DNA of 64,000 bases from an uncultured Pseudomonadales bacterium (GTDB taxonomy: Bacteria; Pseudomonadota; Gammaproteobacteria; Pseudomonadales; UBA7434), in the NCBI GenBank assembly GCA_943788835.1, contig CALSRU010000015.1, forward strand, positions 33,116 through 97,115, read 5' to 3'. Below, one piece after another: positions 1 through 8,274 of the stretch. Both the position numbers and the translations under genes were made by a program. Below the pieces are notes generated by a model. That model was not told the DNA's origin and did not search any database. It was given only the letters and a program-made list of their open reading frames with translations. Each line of letters starts with the position of its first letter. Position 1 is the stretch's first letter.

Positions 1-186
1 CATTTCTGAAAAATGGCGAAACACCGTACGAATGGCCACCCCGGCTTTATCAGCTACTTGCTGAGCCGTCGGAATCATATGGCCTTCGTTAATCAAATCG
101 ACCACAGCATCGACAATTAATTGTCGACTGCGTTCACTGCGCTGTATGCGCCCGTCAGGCTTATTATTTTTTTCGATTTTTTTCAA
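1..186 (-). CDS. TetR family transcriptional regulator, N-terminal part (cut by window edge)
   Basis: The first 62 residues of a TetR-type repressor are visible; the rest lies beyond position 1. The helix-turn-helix is clear: AQQVADKAGVAIRTVFRHF at about residues 41-59 matches the family's A-x-x-VA-x-x-AGVA-x-x-TVFRHF pattern. I place the start at a TTG (186) because the frame is closed by a TGA shortly upstream, no ATG is available, and AAAGG sits about 5 bases before the TTG. The gene is divergent from the DUF2855 gene at 689. The 500-base spacer holds a perfect 13-base palindrome close to the TetR start and two GGCAT palindromes nearer DUF2855, so self-regulation and control of the neighbour are plausible but inferred. 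The ligand-binding domain is not visible. Confidence 0.85.
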   Translation of the reverse strand, partial: MKKIEKNNKPDGRIQRSERSRQLIVDAVVDLINEGHMIPTAQQVADKAGVAIRTVFRHFSEM

Positions 187-231
187 TACGACCTTTCATC
201 CCAAACGAGCTCAACGCAAACGATCTACTCC

Positions 232-244
232 ATAACCCGGTTAT
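232..244. promoter_or_regulatory. Perfect palindrome ATAACCCGGTTAT, candidate TetR operator
   Basis: ATAACC-C-GGTTAT is a perfect inverted repeat with 6-base arms, about 45 bases upstream of the TTG start of the TetR gene. It is immediately followed by two 15-base direct repeats (240-254 and 255-269, 13 of 15 identical, starting GTTATC). The position suits an autoregulatory operator. It differs from the GGCAT palindromes further along the spacer, so it need not be bound by the same protein. Confidence 0.4.
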
Positions 245-406
245 CGCTGTTGTTGTTATCACTGATGTTATTACTAACGCTAACCGTGCGTTATTATTCG
301 GAGGACGCTGACTTATTCTCTCGCTCATGAGCCTGCCCTAGCATGCGTGTAAAACTGCAACAAATTAAGTATGACAGCAAAGTTAAAGTAGCCACACCTA
401 AATATT

Positions 407-420
407 GGCATAATTGTGCC
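407..420. promoter_or_regulatory. GGCAT-type inverted repeat, copy B
   Basis: TTGGCATAATTGTGCCA contains a perfect TGGCA / TGCCA inverted repeat. Its left half and centre match the GRCAY-N5-RTGYC palindrome seen at 541, 23542, 29820 and 37239, but the right half is one base closer. It lies in the same spacer as the stronger copy at 533-563. Confidence 0.4.
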
Positions 421-532
421 ATAAAATGGCAGTCTCAGCGAATGGCCTCAGTGCAGGCACTATTAGCCGCTCCTGATGCTCTACTCTGCATATGAAAGTC
501 CCTTCTTTGTTCTTGCCGATAGATTGTGTTTT

Positions 533-563
533 TTTATTTTGGCATATAAGATGTCAAAATAAA
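533..563. promoter_or_regulatory. 31-base inverted repeat with GGCAT-N5-ATGTC core, copy A
   Basis: Left arm TTTATTTTGGCAT and right arm ATGTCAAAATAAA are complementary at 12 of 13 positions around a 5-base centre (ATAAG). This is the best-formed copy of a palindrome that recurs at several promoters of the window. It lies about 125 bases upstream of the DUF2855 start and in the spacer shared with the TetR gene. Such size and symmetry are typical of a dimeric repressor site; the binding protein is unknown. Confidence 0.55.
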
Positions 564-688
564 GCTAAAATGTTTTAATAAGCGTCGTATAGCCGGCGGG
601 AATAACAATGCAACGTCCTTGCACGGGCAATGGGCCACGTCAATACGCCACTAAAACATGGCGCTAACGCAGTATTTAAGGAGTTTTC

Positions 689-1777
689 ATGTCCCAACTT
701 ACAGAATTATGGGTCGATCGAACTGATATAAGGATCACCAAAATTGTCCATAGCGCAATGCCCAACTTGGCCGATGGCGAAGTTTTGGTAACCATTGATA
801 AATTTGGTCTTACCGCAAACAATGTCAGCTATGCTGTGTCGGGCGACTTCATCGGCTACTGGAAATACTATCCTGCTGAAGATAATTGGGGCAAAGTCCC
901 TGTATGGGGCTGTGCTAATGTGGTCGAATCTAAGTGCCCTGATGTCCCTGTTGGTGAGCGTCTTTGGGGCTTTTTCCCAATGGCAAACAGTACTGTGCTT
1001 AAACCGGGCAAGGTCACCGATAAAAACTTTATCGATGTTACTGACCATCGCACGGAACTGCCCGCTCTTTATAATATTTATAGTCGCACCAAGGCAGAGC
1101 CCGAAGTTTTACAAACAATGGAAAATGAGCGCTGCTTGCTTTTTCCATTGTTTGCAACCTCCTATATCTTATACGACTACCTTCTCGATAATAATCTTTT
1201 TGGCGCCGACCAAATACTCATTGGGTCAGCCTCATCAAAAACTGGCTTTGGGCTAGCCTATCTTTTGCAGCAAGACAAAAGCGTCAGTGCGAAAGTGGTG
1301 GGGATCACATCTAAAAGCAATACTGATTTTGTTAAACGTTTAAACTGCTGCGATGAAATTGTGATCTATGGCGATGAAGACTCGATTGACCGCAATGTGC
1401 CAGCTGCCTATATTGATATGTCTGGAGACTTACGCTTAACTAAGGCACTGCATACGCGACTAGAAGACAATCTAGTAGAGAGTGCTATGGTGGGAGCAAG
1501 CCATTGGGAAGACGGCGGCAAGGCTGGCATTTTACCCGGTGCGAAACCGAAGTTCTTTTTTGCCCCAGGCCAAATTGCCAAACGCGACCAAGAGTGGGGC
1601 CCGGGCGTGATGTGGCAAAAAGCCATGATGGCCAGCGCTGGCGTTGCACAAGCTGCTAAGGATGAAATGACCTTGGATTGGACAACTAATGTAGACGATT
1701 TAGCCAGGCTTTGGCTCCAACTGCTCGACAACCAAATCCCAGCAAGCCGCGGCCTAATGGTATCGCTCATCCATTAG
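689..1777 (+). CDS. DUF2855 family protein (MDR-like oxidoreductase fold)
   Basis: The 362-residue protein resembles the DUF2855 family: cytosolic, without signal or membrane segment, similar in length and layout to medium-chain reductases. An N-terminal GroES-like part (residues about 1-125, with VWGCANVV and ERLWGFFPM) is followed by a nucleotide-binding-like part with IGSASSKTGFGLAYLL near residues 177-192, where the loop replaces the classical AxGxxG. DUF2855 has no assigned reaction that I know of, so only a reductase-like role is suggested. AAGGAG at a good distance fixes the start. The gene stands alone, opposite the TetR gene, with two GGCAT palindromes upstream; regulation by that TetR protein is an inference. 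Confidence 0.8.
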   Translation: MSQLTELWVDRTDIRITKIVHSAMPNLADGEVLVTIDKFGLTANNVSYAVSGDFIGYWKYYPAEDNWGKVPVWGCANVVESKCPDVPVGERLWGFFPMANSTVLKPGKVTDKNFIDVTDHRTELPALYNIYSRTKAEPEVLQTMENERCLLFPLFATSYILYDYLLDNNLFGADQILIGSASSKTGFGLAYLLQQDKSVSAKVVGITSKSNTDFVKRLNCCDEIVIYGDEDSIDRNVPAAYIDMSGDLRLTKALHTRLEDNLVESAMVGASHWEDGGKAGILPGAKPKFFFAPGQIAKRDQEWGPGVMWQKAMMASAGVAQAAKDEMTLDWTTNVDDLARLWLQLLDNQIPASRGLMVSLIH

Positions 1778-1828
1778 TTCAGCAATCAACCTATCGAATA
1801 AAGCGCATAACATGCCGCTGGGCTGGAG

Positions 1829-1873
1829 TTAGGCAAAGCGAAATTCATACCCTATGAAGTTCGATTCGCCTAA
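1829..1873. terminator. Long imperfect hairpin between convergent genes
   Basis: Two 21-base arms (1829-1849 and 1853-1873), complementary at 18 of 21 positions, flank a CCC loop. The arms begin TTAGGC and end GCCTAA. The hairpin lies between the convergent DUF2855 (stop 1777) and reductase (stop 1972) genes, so a bidirectional terminator is the simplest reading, although no T-run follows on either strand. A short interspersed repeat is the alternative. Confidence 0.4.
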
Positions 1874-1971
1874 CATACTGGTTGCAACATAAAGTAGCTG
1901 CAACACTCACTCACCATTGCATCCAGTATGGCTCGCCCACTATACAATAACGACAATAAAGGGAGTGCCCA

Positions 1972-3150
1972 TTATGCGCTTTCAAGTGCAAACGTAAGTC
2001 CAGCATTATTTTGCAAACGATCAATCAGCAAGCTACCCATAGCCGATGCCGGCGTCCAGATACCGCCTGAGGCTGCATCAGGATTTTCTAGCAAACAAAC
2101 GGCACTCTCGGCAATCATTTTACTGGTAGATCCATAGCCAGGATCCATATCGCCTTTCACGCTAGCTTTAATAACTTGCCCATCGGCGTTTTGCCCGACC
2201 AACAAAATGTCATAGAAACCCGCTTCGCGCTCTTCGGGAGTTGGTCCTTCGCCTGGCTGAGTGGCATCAGTAGCCATCGACTTGTCGCTGGCTACTGCTT
2301 TGGCCATAGCCTCGCCTTTTTCACCAGGCCCCGTCATAAACATTTCATCATAAGCAAAGTCTTCGCCGTACATCTTACCTAACAATAAATTCGAGCGGTG
2401 AATGTTCTTGGTGTTAATCGACGCCATAACAAAGGGCGCCACCCAGCTTTCAATCACATCATCATACATAGGCTTGTGCCCCGGAGGCTGATCTACACCA
2501 GAAAAATCCTGCGTTAGCGCAAATGGATTCATCAAGGTTGCCACCAAACCAGGGTCTTTAGCGGCCGCGGCCATAGTTTCCCTAAAGCTTGCAAGCGTGC
2601 CACCCGACCAAGTGCCTTTCATGCCGCGTACACGGCCCCTTACTCGCGGCACTACAGCTCCGAGCTGCTCGATTGCAGCTTGCTGCACAAAGTACACGCC
2701 TAAATCAAACGGAATAGAATCAAAACCGCAAGAAAATACAATTCGCGCCCCGCTCGCTTTAGCCTGCTCACCATGCGCGTCAATCATCTGCTTCATCCAA
2801 GCAGGCTCGCCACATAAATCGACGTAGTCAGTACCCAATTCCGCACAGGTGGCGACCAGTTCATTGCCGTATAATTGATAAGGTCCCACTGTAGTTAGCA
2901 CAACATGCGCGCGCTCAACCATGCTTTTAATTGAAGTAATGTCGCTTGAATCAGCCACTACCAAAGGCACATCAGCATCAATGCTGAGCTCATCGCGCAC
3001 TGCTTCAAGTTTGGCAAGGCTGCGACCAGCCATGGCCCAAGACACCGAGCCATTAACACCGTATTGTTGATTGAGATAGGTTGCGACCAGTTTTCCGGTG
3101 TAGCCGGTAGCGCCATATACGACAATGCCTAAGTCTCTATTTTTACTCAT
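1972..3150 (-). CDS. Saccharopine dehydrogenase-like reductase (trans-acting enoyl reductase type)
   Basis: The 392-residue protein begins with a Rossmann NAD(P) site, IVVYGATGYTGKLVATYL, with GATGYTG near residues 13-19. It continues as the saccharopine dehydrogenase-like family that includes mycobacterial trans-acting enoyl reductases (for example AGRSLAKLEAV, then LTTVGPYQLYGNELV). Those enzymes reduce double bonds in lipid or polyketide intermediates; true lysine-pathway saccharopine dehydrogenase is less likely on sequence style. I use ATG at 3150, because AGGAAG lies 7 bases upstream and the residues before it in the open frame look non-coding. It is monocistronic, convergent with DUF2855. 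The substrate cannot be told. Confidence 0.8.
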   Translation of the reverse strand: MSKNRDLGIVVYGATGYTGKLVATYLNQQYGVNGSVSWAMAGRSLAKLEAVRDELSIDADVPLVVADSSDITSIKSMVERAHVVLTTVGPYQLYGNELVATCAELGTDYVDLCGEPAWMKQMIDAHGEQAKASGARIVFSCGFDSIPFDLGVYFVQQAAIEQLGAVVPRVRGRVRGMKGTWSGGTLASFRETMAAAAKDPGLVATLMNPFALTQDFSGVDQPPGHKPMYDDVIESWVAPFVMASINTKNIHRSNLLLGKMYGEDFAYDEMFMTGPGEKGEAMAKAVASDKSMATDATQPGEGPTPEEREAGFYDILLVGQNADGQVIKASVKGDMDPGYGSTSKMIAESAVCLLENPDAASGGIWTPASAMGSLLIDRLQNNAGLTFALESA

Positions 3151-3871
3151 TTTTTGCTTCCTAAGTTTGGATTGCGAGTTCGGGGAGTCATTATCAACGC
3201 CTCTAGAAATAATTAACAGTTGAAAATACTTAATTGACTGATTATTTACGGCGATCCATCCGGCTAAAGCGCAAGCAACCTTAACTTTCCCCTTTAACGC
3301 TTGTGCATTACGCAATGTTAATCATGGATCCCATGCATACGGTACCCGCAACCTGTTTAGTGTCGCTATGATCTGAAAGCTCGGTATTCCAATAAGAAAT
3401 TGACCTCACGCCCACAACTTCACCACTGACAAGCCTAAATTTTACGCCCCTTGATGAAGTGACTGGGAAAGACACTGCGCAGTTTCAAATCAAAGCCGTA
3501 TAGACCCATTAGCGGCACGCATTTCTCATCACATAACCGACCTGTGCACAACCCCTTTAAAATATCGTTAGAATCATCACTGCACTTTGGTGACCTTGGC
3601 GGTCGAGTGGGACCATTGATACGCATACTAGAAGAAACTGCCGCATTCCTAGAGGCTTTCAGGCATTTCCAACTCGCCGCTTCACGGCAAGTTTTTCTAT
3701 GGATCAAATGAGGCTGCAGATTTTGCAGATGTTGCAGATTCGAGCAAACTGGAGGCCTGATACGGCGCAGTGAAATCGCTTAATAACTGCTTGAGTGCTC
3801 GAAGTGTCTGAGATCAAGCTGCAAAGCCGGGCAACAATAGGAGATTTCTATCATTTCCTAGCCTTTCATGG
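3151..3871. other. 720-base non-coding stretch with a 3 x 9-base tandem repeat
   Basis: No convincing gene lies between the reductase start and the LysR stop codon. The one longer open frame on the minus strand (3435-3707) has no ribosome binding site and no recognisable family. The only clear structure is a triple TGCAGATNT repeat at 3715-3741, listed separately. Promoter elements for the reductase should lie next to 3151, but I could not identify a convincing -35/-10 pair. Confidence 0.5.
3715..3741. repeat. Three tandem 9-base units, TGCAGATNT type
   Basis: TGCAGATTT, TGCAGATGT and TGCAGATTC follow one another without gaps. The copies differ only in the last two bases. The repeat is intergenic, about 130 bases downstream of the LysR stop. 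It may be a simple slippage product. Confidence 0.6.
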
Positions 3872-4738
3872 TTATTGCGTTACAAGTAGTTTGGCTGCCC
3901 TGCTTAACAAAAACTCTTTGAATACTTTCACACGCGCATTGTCGAGTAAATCGGGGTGAGTTAATAACCAAATATTAGAACCAAAACTAAATCTTTCTGG
4001 CGCAAGTGCCTGCAAAGTATGGCTCGGAGGCAAGCGCAACGGCGATAAAAAACCAACTCCTACGCCGCTGCAAATGGCCTCATAGACCTCATTGTAGCTA
4101 CTGGTGCGCATAACGATTTTGGTGTCGGGGTAGTGAGCCAGGAGATCAGCCTCGGAATCAATCTGCACCTTCGGGCCGTGCTGTATGACCCAAGGGTAAT
4201 CTTCAGGAGACTGACTATTGACCTGTTTGATTAATTCGCTGCTGCCATAAATATACATCGGCATGAAACCTAGCTTGTCCGCCACTAAACCTTCAGGTGC
4301 TGTTTCGACAAATCTAATTGCCACATCAGCTTCTAGACGACTCAAATCGGAAAACTGAGAGACCGCGTCAATATGCAAATCAATCTCAGGATATTGCCGC
4401 AAAAAGTCAGCAAAAATTGGCTGTAAATTTAGCGCCCCGCTACTGGGCTTGGTGACACGCAATGACCCATTTAACTCTGAGTCGTGGCTTTTAAAAACTC
4501 GTTGAATTTGGTTAATTTGATCTTCAACAGCAACCGCCTGTTGCTGTAACTTAAACCCATACTCTGTCAATTGGTAACCATTACTAAGACGATGAAATAG
4601 TATCGAGCCCAACTGCTGCTCAAGCTTTTCTAAACGCCGCGCAACGGTTGAATGATTAACGCCAAGCTGCTTAGCTGCACCGCTTAAGGAGCCTGTGCGC
4701 GCAACCGCTAAAAAGTATTCAAGATGATCCCAGTTCAT
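3872..4738 (-). CDS. LysR family transcriptional regulator
   Basis: This 288-residue protein has the normal LysR length and layout. The N-terminal winged helix-turn-helix (FLAVARTGSLSGAAKQLGVN, then HSTVARRLEKLEQQLG, residues about 9-46) is followed by a periplasmic-binding-protein-like effector domain (about 90-285). It is transcribed away from the DJ-1/PfpI - membrane protein - sulfatase operon starting at 4927. In LysR systems the divergent neighbour is the usual target, so it probably controls that operon and itself from the 188-base spacer. The effector is unknown. The start is the first ATG of a frame opening directly at the DNA-binding domain. Confidence 0.92.
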   Translation of the reverse strand: MNWDHLEYFLAVARTGSLSGAAKQLGVNHSTVARRLEKLEQQLGSILFHRLSNGYQLTEYGFKLQQQAVAVEDQINQIQRVFKSHDSELNGSLRVTKPSSGALNLQPIFADFLRQYPEIDLHIDAVSQFSDLSRLEADVAIRFVETAPEGLVADKLGFMPMYIYGSSELIKQVNSQSPEDYPWVIQHGPKVQIDSEADLLAHYPDTKIVMRTSSYNEVYEAICSGVGVGFLSPLRLPPSHTLQALAPERFSFGSNIWLLTHPDLLDNARVKVFKEFLLSRAAKLLVTQ

Positions 4739-4926
4739 CTCTGCATTGTTGCACGACGGATTGGCAAATGTCTAGCATTTACGCACAGCTTGAGAAATAC
4801 TATACTCGGCAACGATGACAATATTATTGCACGATTCTTGAAGATGAAGACCGTGAGCAGTCCCCAAAAGCCGTCATCTGTACAACCCAATTAAACGTCA
4901 AAATTTATGAGGCCAAAAGACAAGTT
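4739..4926. promoter_or_regulatory. Divergent promoter region, LysR gene / PfpI operon
   Basis: This spacer separates the LysR gene from the operon it probably controls. LysR proteins bind T-N11-A sites in such spacers, and the stretch around 4798-4840 is AT-rich with candidate half-sites, but I cannot single out one operator. GAGG at about 4908 is rather far from the ATG at 4927, so translation of the PfpI gene may be weak. Confidence 0.4.
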
Positions 4927-5799
4927 ATGACCAATACTACTAGATACATTCTCACGGGGCTTGGTATAACCGTTGCTGCTATCGCTTTATTTTTGATGGC
5001 ACTACCTACTATTTTGCACAGTGCCGGCTTACATCCGAAATACGAAGGCGAGACCGTTGCCTTACCAGGCAAGCGAGCATTGGTTATCACCACGAGTCAC
5101 TCCATGCTAAACCTACCGGGTGAAGCCACGGGAAAACCAACCGGGGTTATGGCTTCAGAAATGACTCACCCCTATTACAATTTTCTTGATGCTGGTATGC
5201 AAGTAGACGTGGCAAGTATTAAAGGCGGCGCTATTCCCGTTGATCCGCAAACACTACTTTTTATGATCAAAACGCCAGAGGATGACCGCTTTTTACAAGA
5301 CCCCACGTTCCAAGCCAAAGTAAAAAATTCTATGCGCATTGATGATGTTGACTTCACTCAGTACGATATTATTTTTATGTCTGGTGGCTGGGGGGCAGCC
5401 TATGACTTAGGTTACTCAGACGTGCTAGCCAAAAAAATCAGTGAGGCCTACTATGCACAAACGCCCATAATTGGCGGGGTTTGTCACGGCGTGCTTGGTT
5501 TAATTAACGCCAAAGACCGTGATGGCAATTTGTTAATTGCTAACCGTAAAATGACAGGTGTAAGCGACAAACAGATTAAAGAACTAGGTATATCCATTAC
5601 ACCTCAGCACCCAGAGGCGGAGTTGCGCAAAGCTGGCGCACTCTATGAAAGCAACTCAGCTTTTCGTGATTTTTTTGCCACACATGTAGTGGTTGATGAC
5701 GAGCAGCGCTTTGTAACAGGTCAAAACCAGAATTCGGGCCACGCCACCGCGCAGGCAATGATGGCAGTGGTAAAAAACCAAACCAACAATAACCAGTGA
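4927..5799 (+). CDS. Membrane-anchored DJ-1/PfpI family protein
   Basis: The 290-residue protein has one N-terminal hydrophobic segment (residues about 8-30) followed by a DJ-1/PfpI (class I glutamine-amidotransferase-like) domain. The nucleophile elbow is IIGGVCHGVLG, with Cys186 and His187, and a SEMTHPY stretch (Glu79) matches the acidic residue used by Hsp31-type members. Such proteins act as glyoxalases, proteases, hydratases or chaperones, and sequence alone does not choose. The anchor would place the domain on the periplasmic side. It is first in an operon with a small membrane protein (22-base gap) and a sulfatase, and divergent from a LysR gene. Confidence 0.82.
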   Translation: MTNTTRYILTGLGITVAAIALFLMALPTILHSAGLHPKYEGETVALPGKRALVITTSHSMLNLPGEATGKPTGVMASEMTHPYYNFLDAGMQVDVASIKGGAIPVDPQTLLFMIKTPEDDRFLQDPTFQAKVKNSMRIDDVDFTQYDIIFMSGGWGAAYDLGYSDVLAKKISEAYYAQTPIIGGVCHGVLGLINAKDRDGNLLIANRKMTGVSDKQIKELGISITPQHPEAELRKAGALYESNSAFRDFFATHVVVDDEQRFVTGQNQNSGHATAQAMMAVVKNQTNNNQ

Positions 5800-5821
5800 A
5801 CAAAAAATAGAGAAGTACCCC

Positions 5822-6199
5822 ATGAAAAAAGTACTCAGCATTGTCATCGCGCTACCAGCGCTGATGTTTATAATGACTGGCCTGCGCTGGTTGGTTGATC
5901 CGGCGACCGCAGCAGCTCAATTTGGCATGCCGCTGCTTGATGGCGTTGGCCTCAGTACACAAATCGGAGATCTGGCCGCATTTTTTATCGCAGGGGGTAT
6001 GTTCGTTTTTATCGCGCTCATAACTAGCAAACGCAGCTGGTACTATCCGCCCATCATGCTAGTGGGCTTCACCGCACTATTTCGCATCTTAGCTTGGTTG
6101 CTACACGATGCCACCTTGGCCGTGCAAATGATCGTCCCCGAAATCGTGATAGCGGTATTATTGTTAACTGCATCTCGGATAATACCGGAGCATGAGTAA
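5822..6199 (+). CDS. Small four-helix integral membrane protein (DUF4345-like)
   Basis: This 125-residue protein is almost wholly hydrophobic with about four membrane segments: residues 4-24, 48-68, 74-94 and 98-118. The general pattern resembles the DUF4345 family, but I hold that name loosely. It lies 22 bases after the PfpI gene, and its stop codon TAA abuts the TTG start of the sulfatase, so the three genes are almost surely one transcript. It may be a membrane partner of its neighbours; no function can be read from it. Confidence 0.7.
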   Translation: MKKVLSIVIALPALMFIMTGLRWLVDPATAAAQFGMPLLDGVGLSTQIGDLAAFFIAGGMFVFIALITSKRSWYYPPIMLVGFTALFRILAWLLHDATLAVQMIVPEIVIAVLLLTASRIIPEHE

Positions 6200-8026
6200 T
6201 TGACATCGGCAAGCACTCAAGGCTCCAGTTGGCCACGACTACTCTCGCTCGCCATAGTGATGCCGCTCTTGGTAAGCAGCTTGCCCACGCTGGCTGCGTC
6301 CATGCCAACATCGGTATCTACTGAAGGCTCGGAGCGACCCAATGTTGTTCTCATTCTCGCTGATGACCTTGGTTTCACCGACCTCGCTTCCTATGGTAGT
6401 GAAATCAGCACCCCCAACCTATCAACGCTTGCCCAAAATGGGCTAAGTTTCACCAATTACCATACTGCCGCTAGCTGCGCACCGACACGGGCAATGCTAC
6501 TGACTGGGGTTAACAATCACCGTGCGGGTGTGCCCAATATCCCCGAGATGATCCCACCCCGACAACGACGCCATGCCCATTATCAAGGCACGCTTGGGCG
6601 CAATGTGGTCACTGTCGCTTCCCTACTACAAGACAGCGGCTACCACACCTACATGGCAGGAAAATGGCACTTGGGTATGAAGCCAGACTTACTTCCGAGT
6701 CAACGTGGATTTGAACGAACCATAACGTTAGCTGACTCAGGAGCTGACAATTGGGAGCAAAAACCCTACTTACCAATATACGAAAAAGCTAATTGGTTCG
6801 CTGATGGCGAAGAGATCACGCTGCCAGAGGACTTTTACTCGTCACGTTTTTTGGTTGATAAGGCCATTGAATTTATTGACAGTAATCACGCCGATGGCAA
6901 ACCATTCTTCACTTATCTACCCTTTCAAGCGGTGCATATGCCGGTACAGGCACCCCAAGCATTTATTGATCATTACATGGGTGTTTATGATGCTGGCCCT
7001 CAGGCATTGCGCGAACAGCGCCATGCTAAAGCTACGGCATTAGGAATTGTGCCCGCCAATAGCCCCATGGTAACTATGGCAACTACCGATGATTGGCTGG
7101 CAATGTCCGCTGAAAAACAGCGCTATGAAGCCAAGCGCATGGCTGTGTATGCAGCAATGGTCGAAGCGATGGATTACCACATCGGCCGCCTTATTGAATA
7201 TCTAAAAGAAACGGACCAATACAAGAATACGATCTTTATATTCGCCTCAGACAATGGCAGTGAGGCTAGTGGCCTCCCCAATCAGAATAGTTCACTCAAC
7301 CAACGGGTCTTGCGCGCACAAAACTATAACGTCGATTATGCAACGCTAGGGCTACAAGGTAGCTTCAATGCCATTAGCCCGAGTTTTGCCAGCGCTAGCG
7401 CCTCTCCACTGGCCTACTACAAATTTTATGTTGGTGAGGGTGGTATGCGTGTGCCGCTGATTATCGCCGGCGAATCAATTCCTATAAAAAATCAGCTTTC
7501 TAACGCCTTTAGTTTTGTCACCGACATTACCCCAACCATTTTAGCGCTCACACAAACAGCGAAGCCAAAGGAGCATTACGGCGGAAGAAAAGTTGAAGCC
7601 ATCTTGGGGCGCAACCTCCTACCTTTACTTAACGGGCACACTGAGCGCGTCTATGCCGAGCAGGATTCCGTGGGCTACGAACTTGCCGGGCATTCCGCCC
7701 TATTCCAAGGTGACTTCAAAATCTCACTCAACCGCGCACCGCTTGGTGATAATGAATGGCATCTCTACAATATTGTGACCGACCCTGGTGAAAGCAAAGA
7801 CCTCAGCTCAATGATGCCTGCTAGGCTGCAAAATATGCTTGGCTTGTACCATCAATTTGCTATTGATAATAAAGTTCTTCCAGTTGCTGCTAACTATCAT
7901 GCACAGCGTCAAGTCGCCTTAAACGGCTTACAACAACGATTTGGTTCACAGATACTGCTCGTCATCTTGACCATGTTAGTTGTTTTGCCGTTTTACGTAG
8001 TCTATCGGCTAACTCACAGACAATAA
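6200..8026 (+). CDS. Arylsulfatase-type sulfatase, exported, with C-terminal membrane segment
   Basis: The 608-residue protein is an alkaline-phosphatase-superfamily sulfatase that hydrolyses sulfate esters. The maturation signal C-x-P-x-R is present (Cys93 in SCAPTR), so Cys93 should be converted to formylglycine. Metal-binding aspartates appear in LILADDLG (Asp55, Asp56), and YMAGKWHLG and FASDNGSE are further family motifs. The start is TTG at 6200, directly after the upstream TAA, with GGAG upstream. It gives a good signal peptide (hydrophobic residues about 14-33); the internal ATG at 6259 would remove its basic part. A hydrophobic segment near residues 585-603 may anchor the protein after export. 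No formylglycine-generating enzyme is in the window. Confidence 0.9.
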   Translation: MTSASTQGSSWPRLLSLAIVMPLLVSSLPTLAASMPTSVSTEGSERPNVVLILADDLGFTDLASYGSEISTPNLSTLAQNGLSFTNYHTAASCAPTRAMLLTGVNNHRAGVPNIPEMIPPRQRRHAHYQGTLGRNVVTVASLLQDSGYHTYMAGKWHLGMKPDLLPSQRGFERTITLADSGADNWEQKPYLPIYEKANWFADGEEITLPEDFYSSRFLVDKAIEFIDSNHADGKPFFTYLPFQAVHMPVQAPQAFIDHYMGVYDAGPQALREQRHAKATALGIVPANSPMVTMATTDDWLAMSAEKQRYEAKRMAVYAAMVEAMDYHIGRLIEYLKETDQYKNTIFIFASDNGSEASGLPNQNSSLNQRVLRAQNYNVDYATLGLQGSFNAISPSFASASASPLAYYKFYVGEGGMRVPLIIAGESIPIKNQLSNAFSFVTDITPTILALTQTAKPKEHYGGRKVEAILGRNLLPLLNGHTERVYAEQDSVGYELAGHSALFQGDFKISLNRAPLGDNEWHLYNIVTDPGESKDLSSMMPARLQNMLGLYHQFAIDNKVLPVAANYHAQRQVALNGLQQRFGSQILLVILTMLVVLPFYVVYRLTHRQ

Positions 8027-8274
8027 ATAAAGCTCTTGAGGTCGACGTCCGCCCCTAGTGTTTCGTTAACTTCTCGTCACTCGCCAATCATTGCCCCAGA
8101 TCCAATAGCTCGCTAACATTATTAGCCAGCAGCTACTGGATACAATATTGAATTAGGCCCTTGCAAAGTTCAATGCATGCTCAAATACTTAATTAGAAAA
8201 AAAGATACCCACATACCGTTCTGTATTAATTTGATTGAGATTACGTCCACCCATCTTTGATAGCGAGGTATTTT

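Larger units (their letters stand above)
187..688. other. Divergent intergenic region tetR / DUF2855
   Basis: This 502-base spacer carries no convincing gene. Short frames here are low-complexity. It holds the palindrome at 232-244, an imperfect 15-base direct repeat at 240-269, and two GGCAT-type inverted repeats at 407-420 and 533-563, described separately. AAGGAG just before 689 is the ribosome binding site of the DUF2855 gene. Confidence 0.6.

Noticed and set aside
121..330. Open frame of 69 codons on plus strand
   Set aside because: It runs opposite to the TetR coding region and then over the palindrome and repeats; it has no ribosome binding site or family.
1828..1874. GTTAGGC ... GCCTAAC ends of the hairpin, like integron attC core sites
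   Set aside because: The order is reversed relative to an attC site, which runs RYYYAAC to GTTRRRY, and no integron integrase or cassette array is present.
3435..3707. Minus-strand frame of 90 codons
   Set aside because: No ribosome binding site, odd composition and no recognisable domain.
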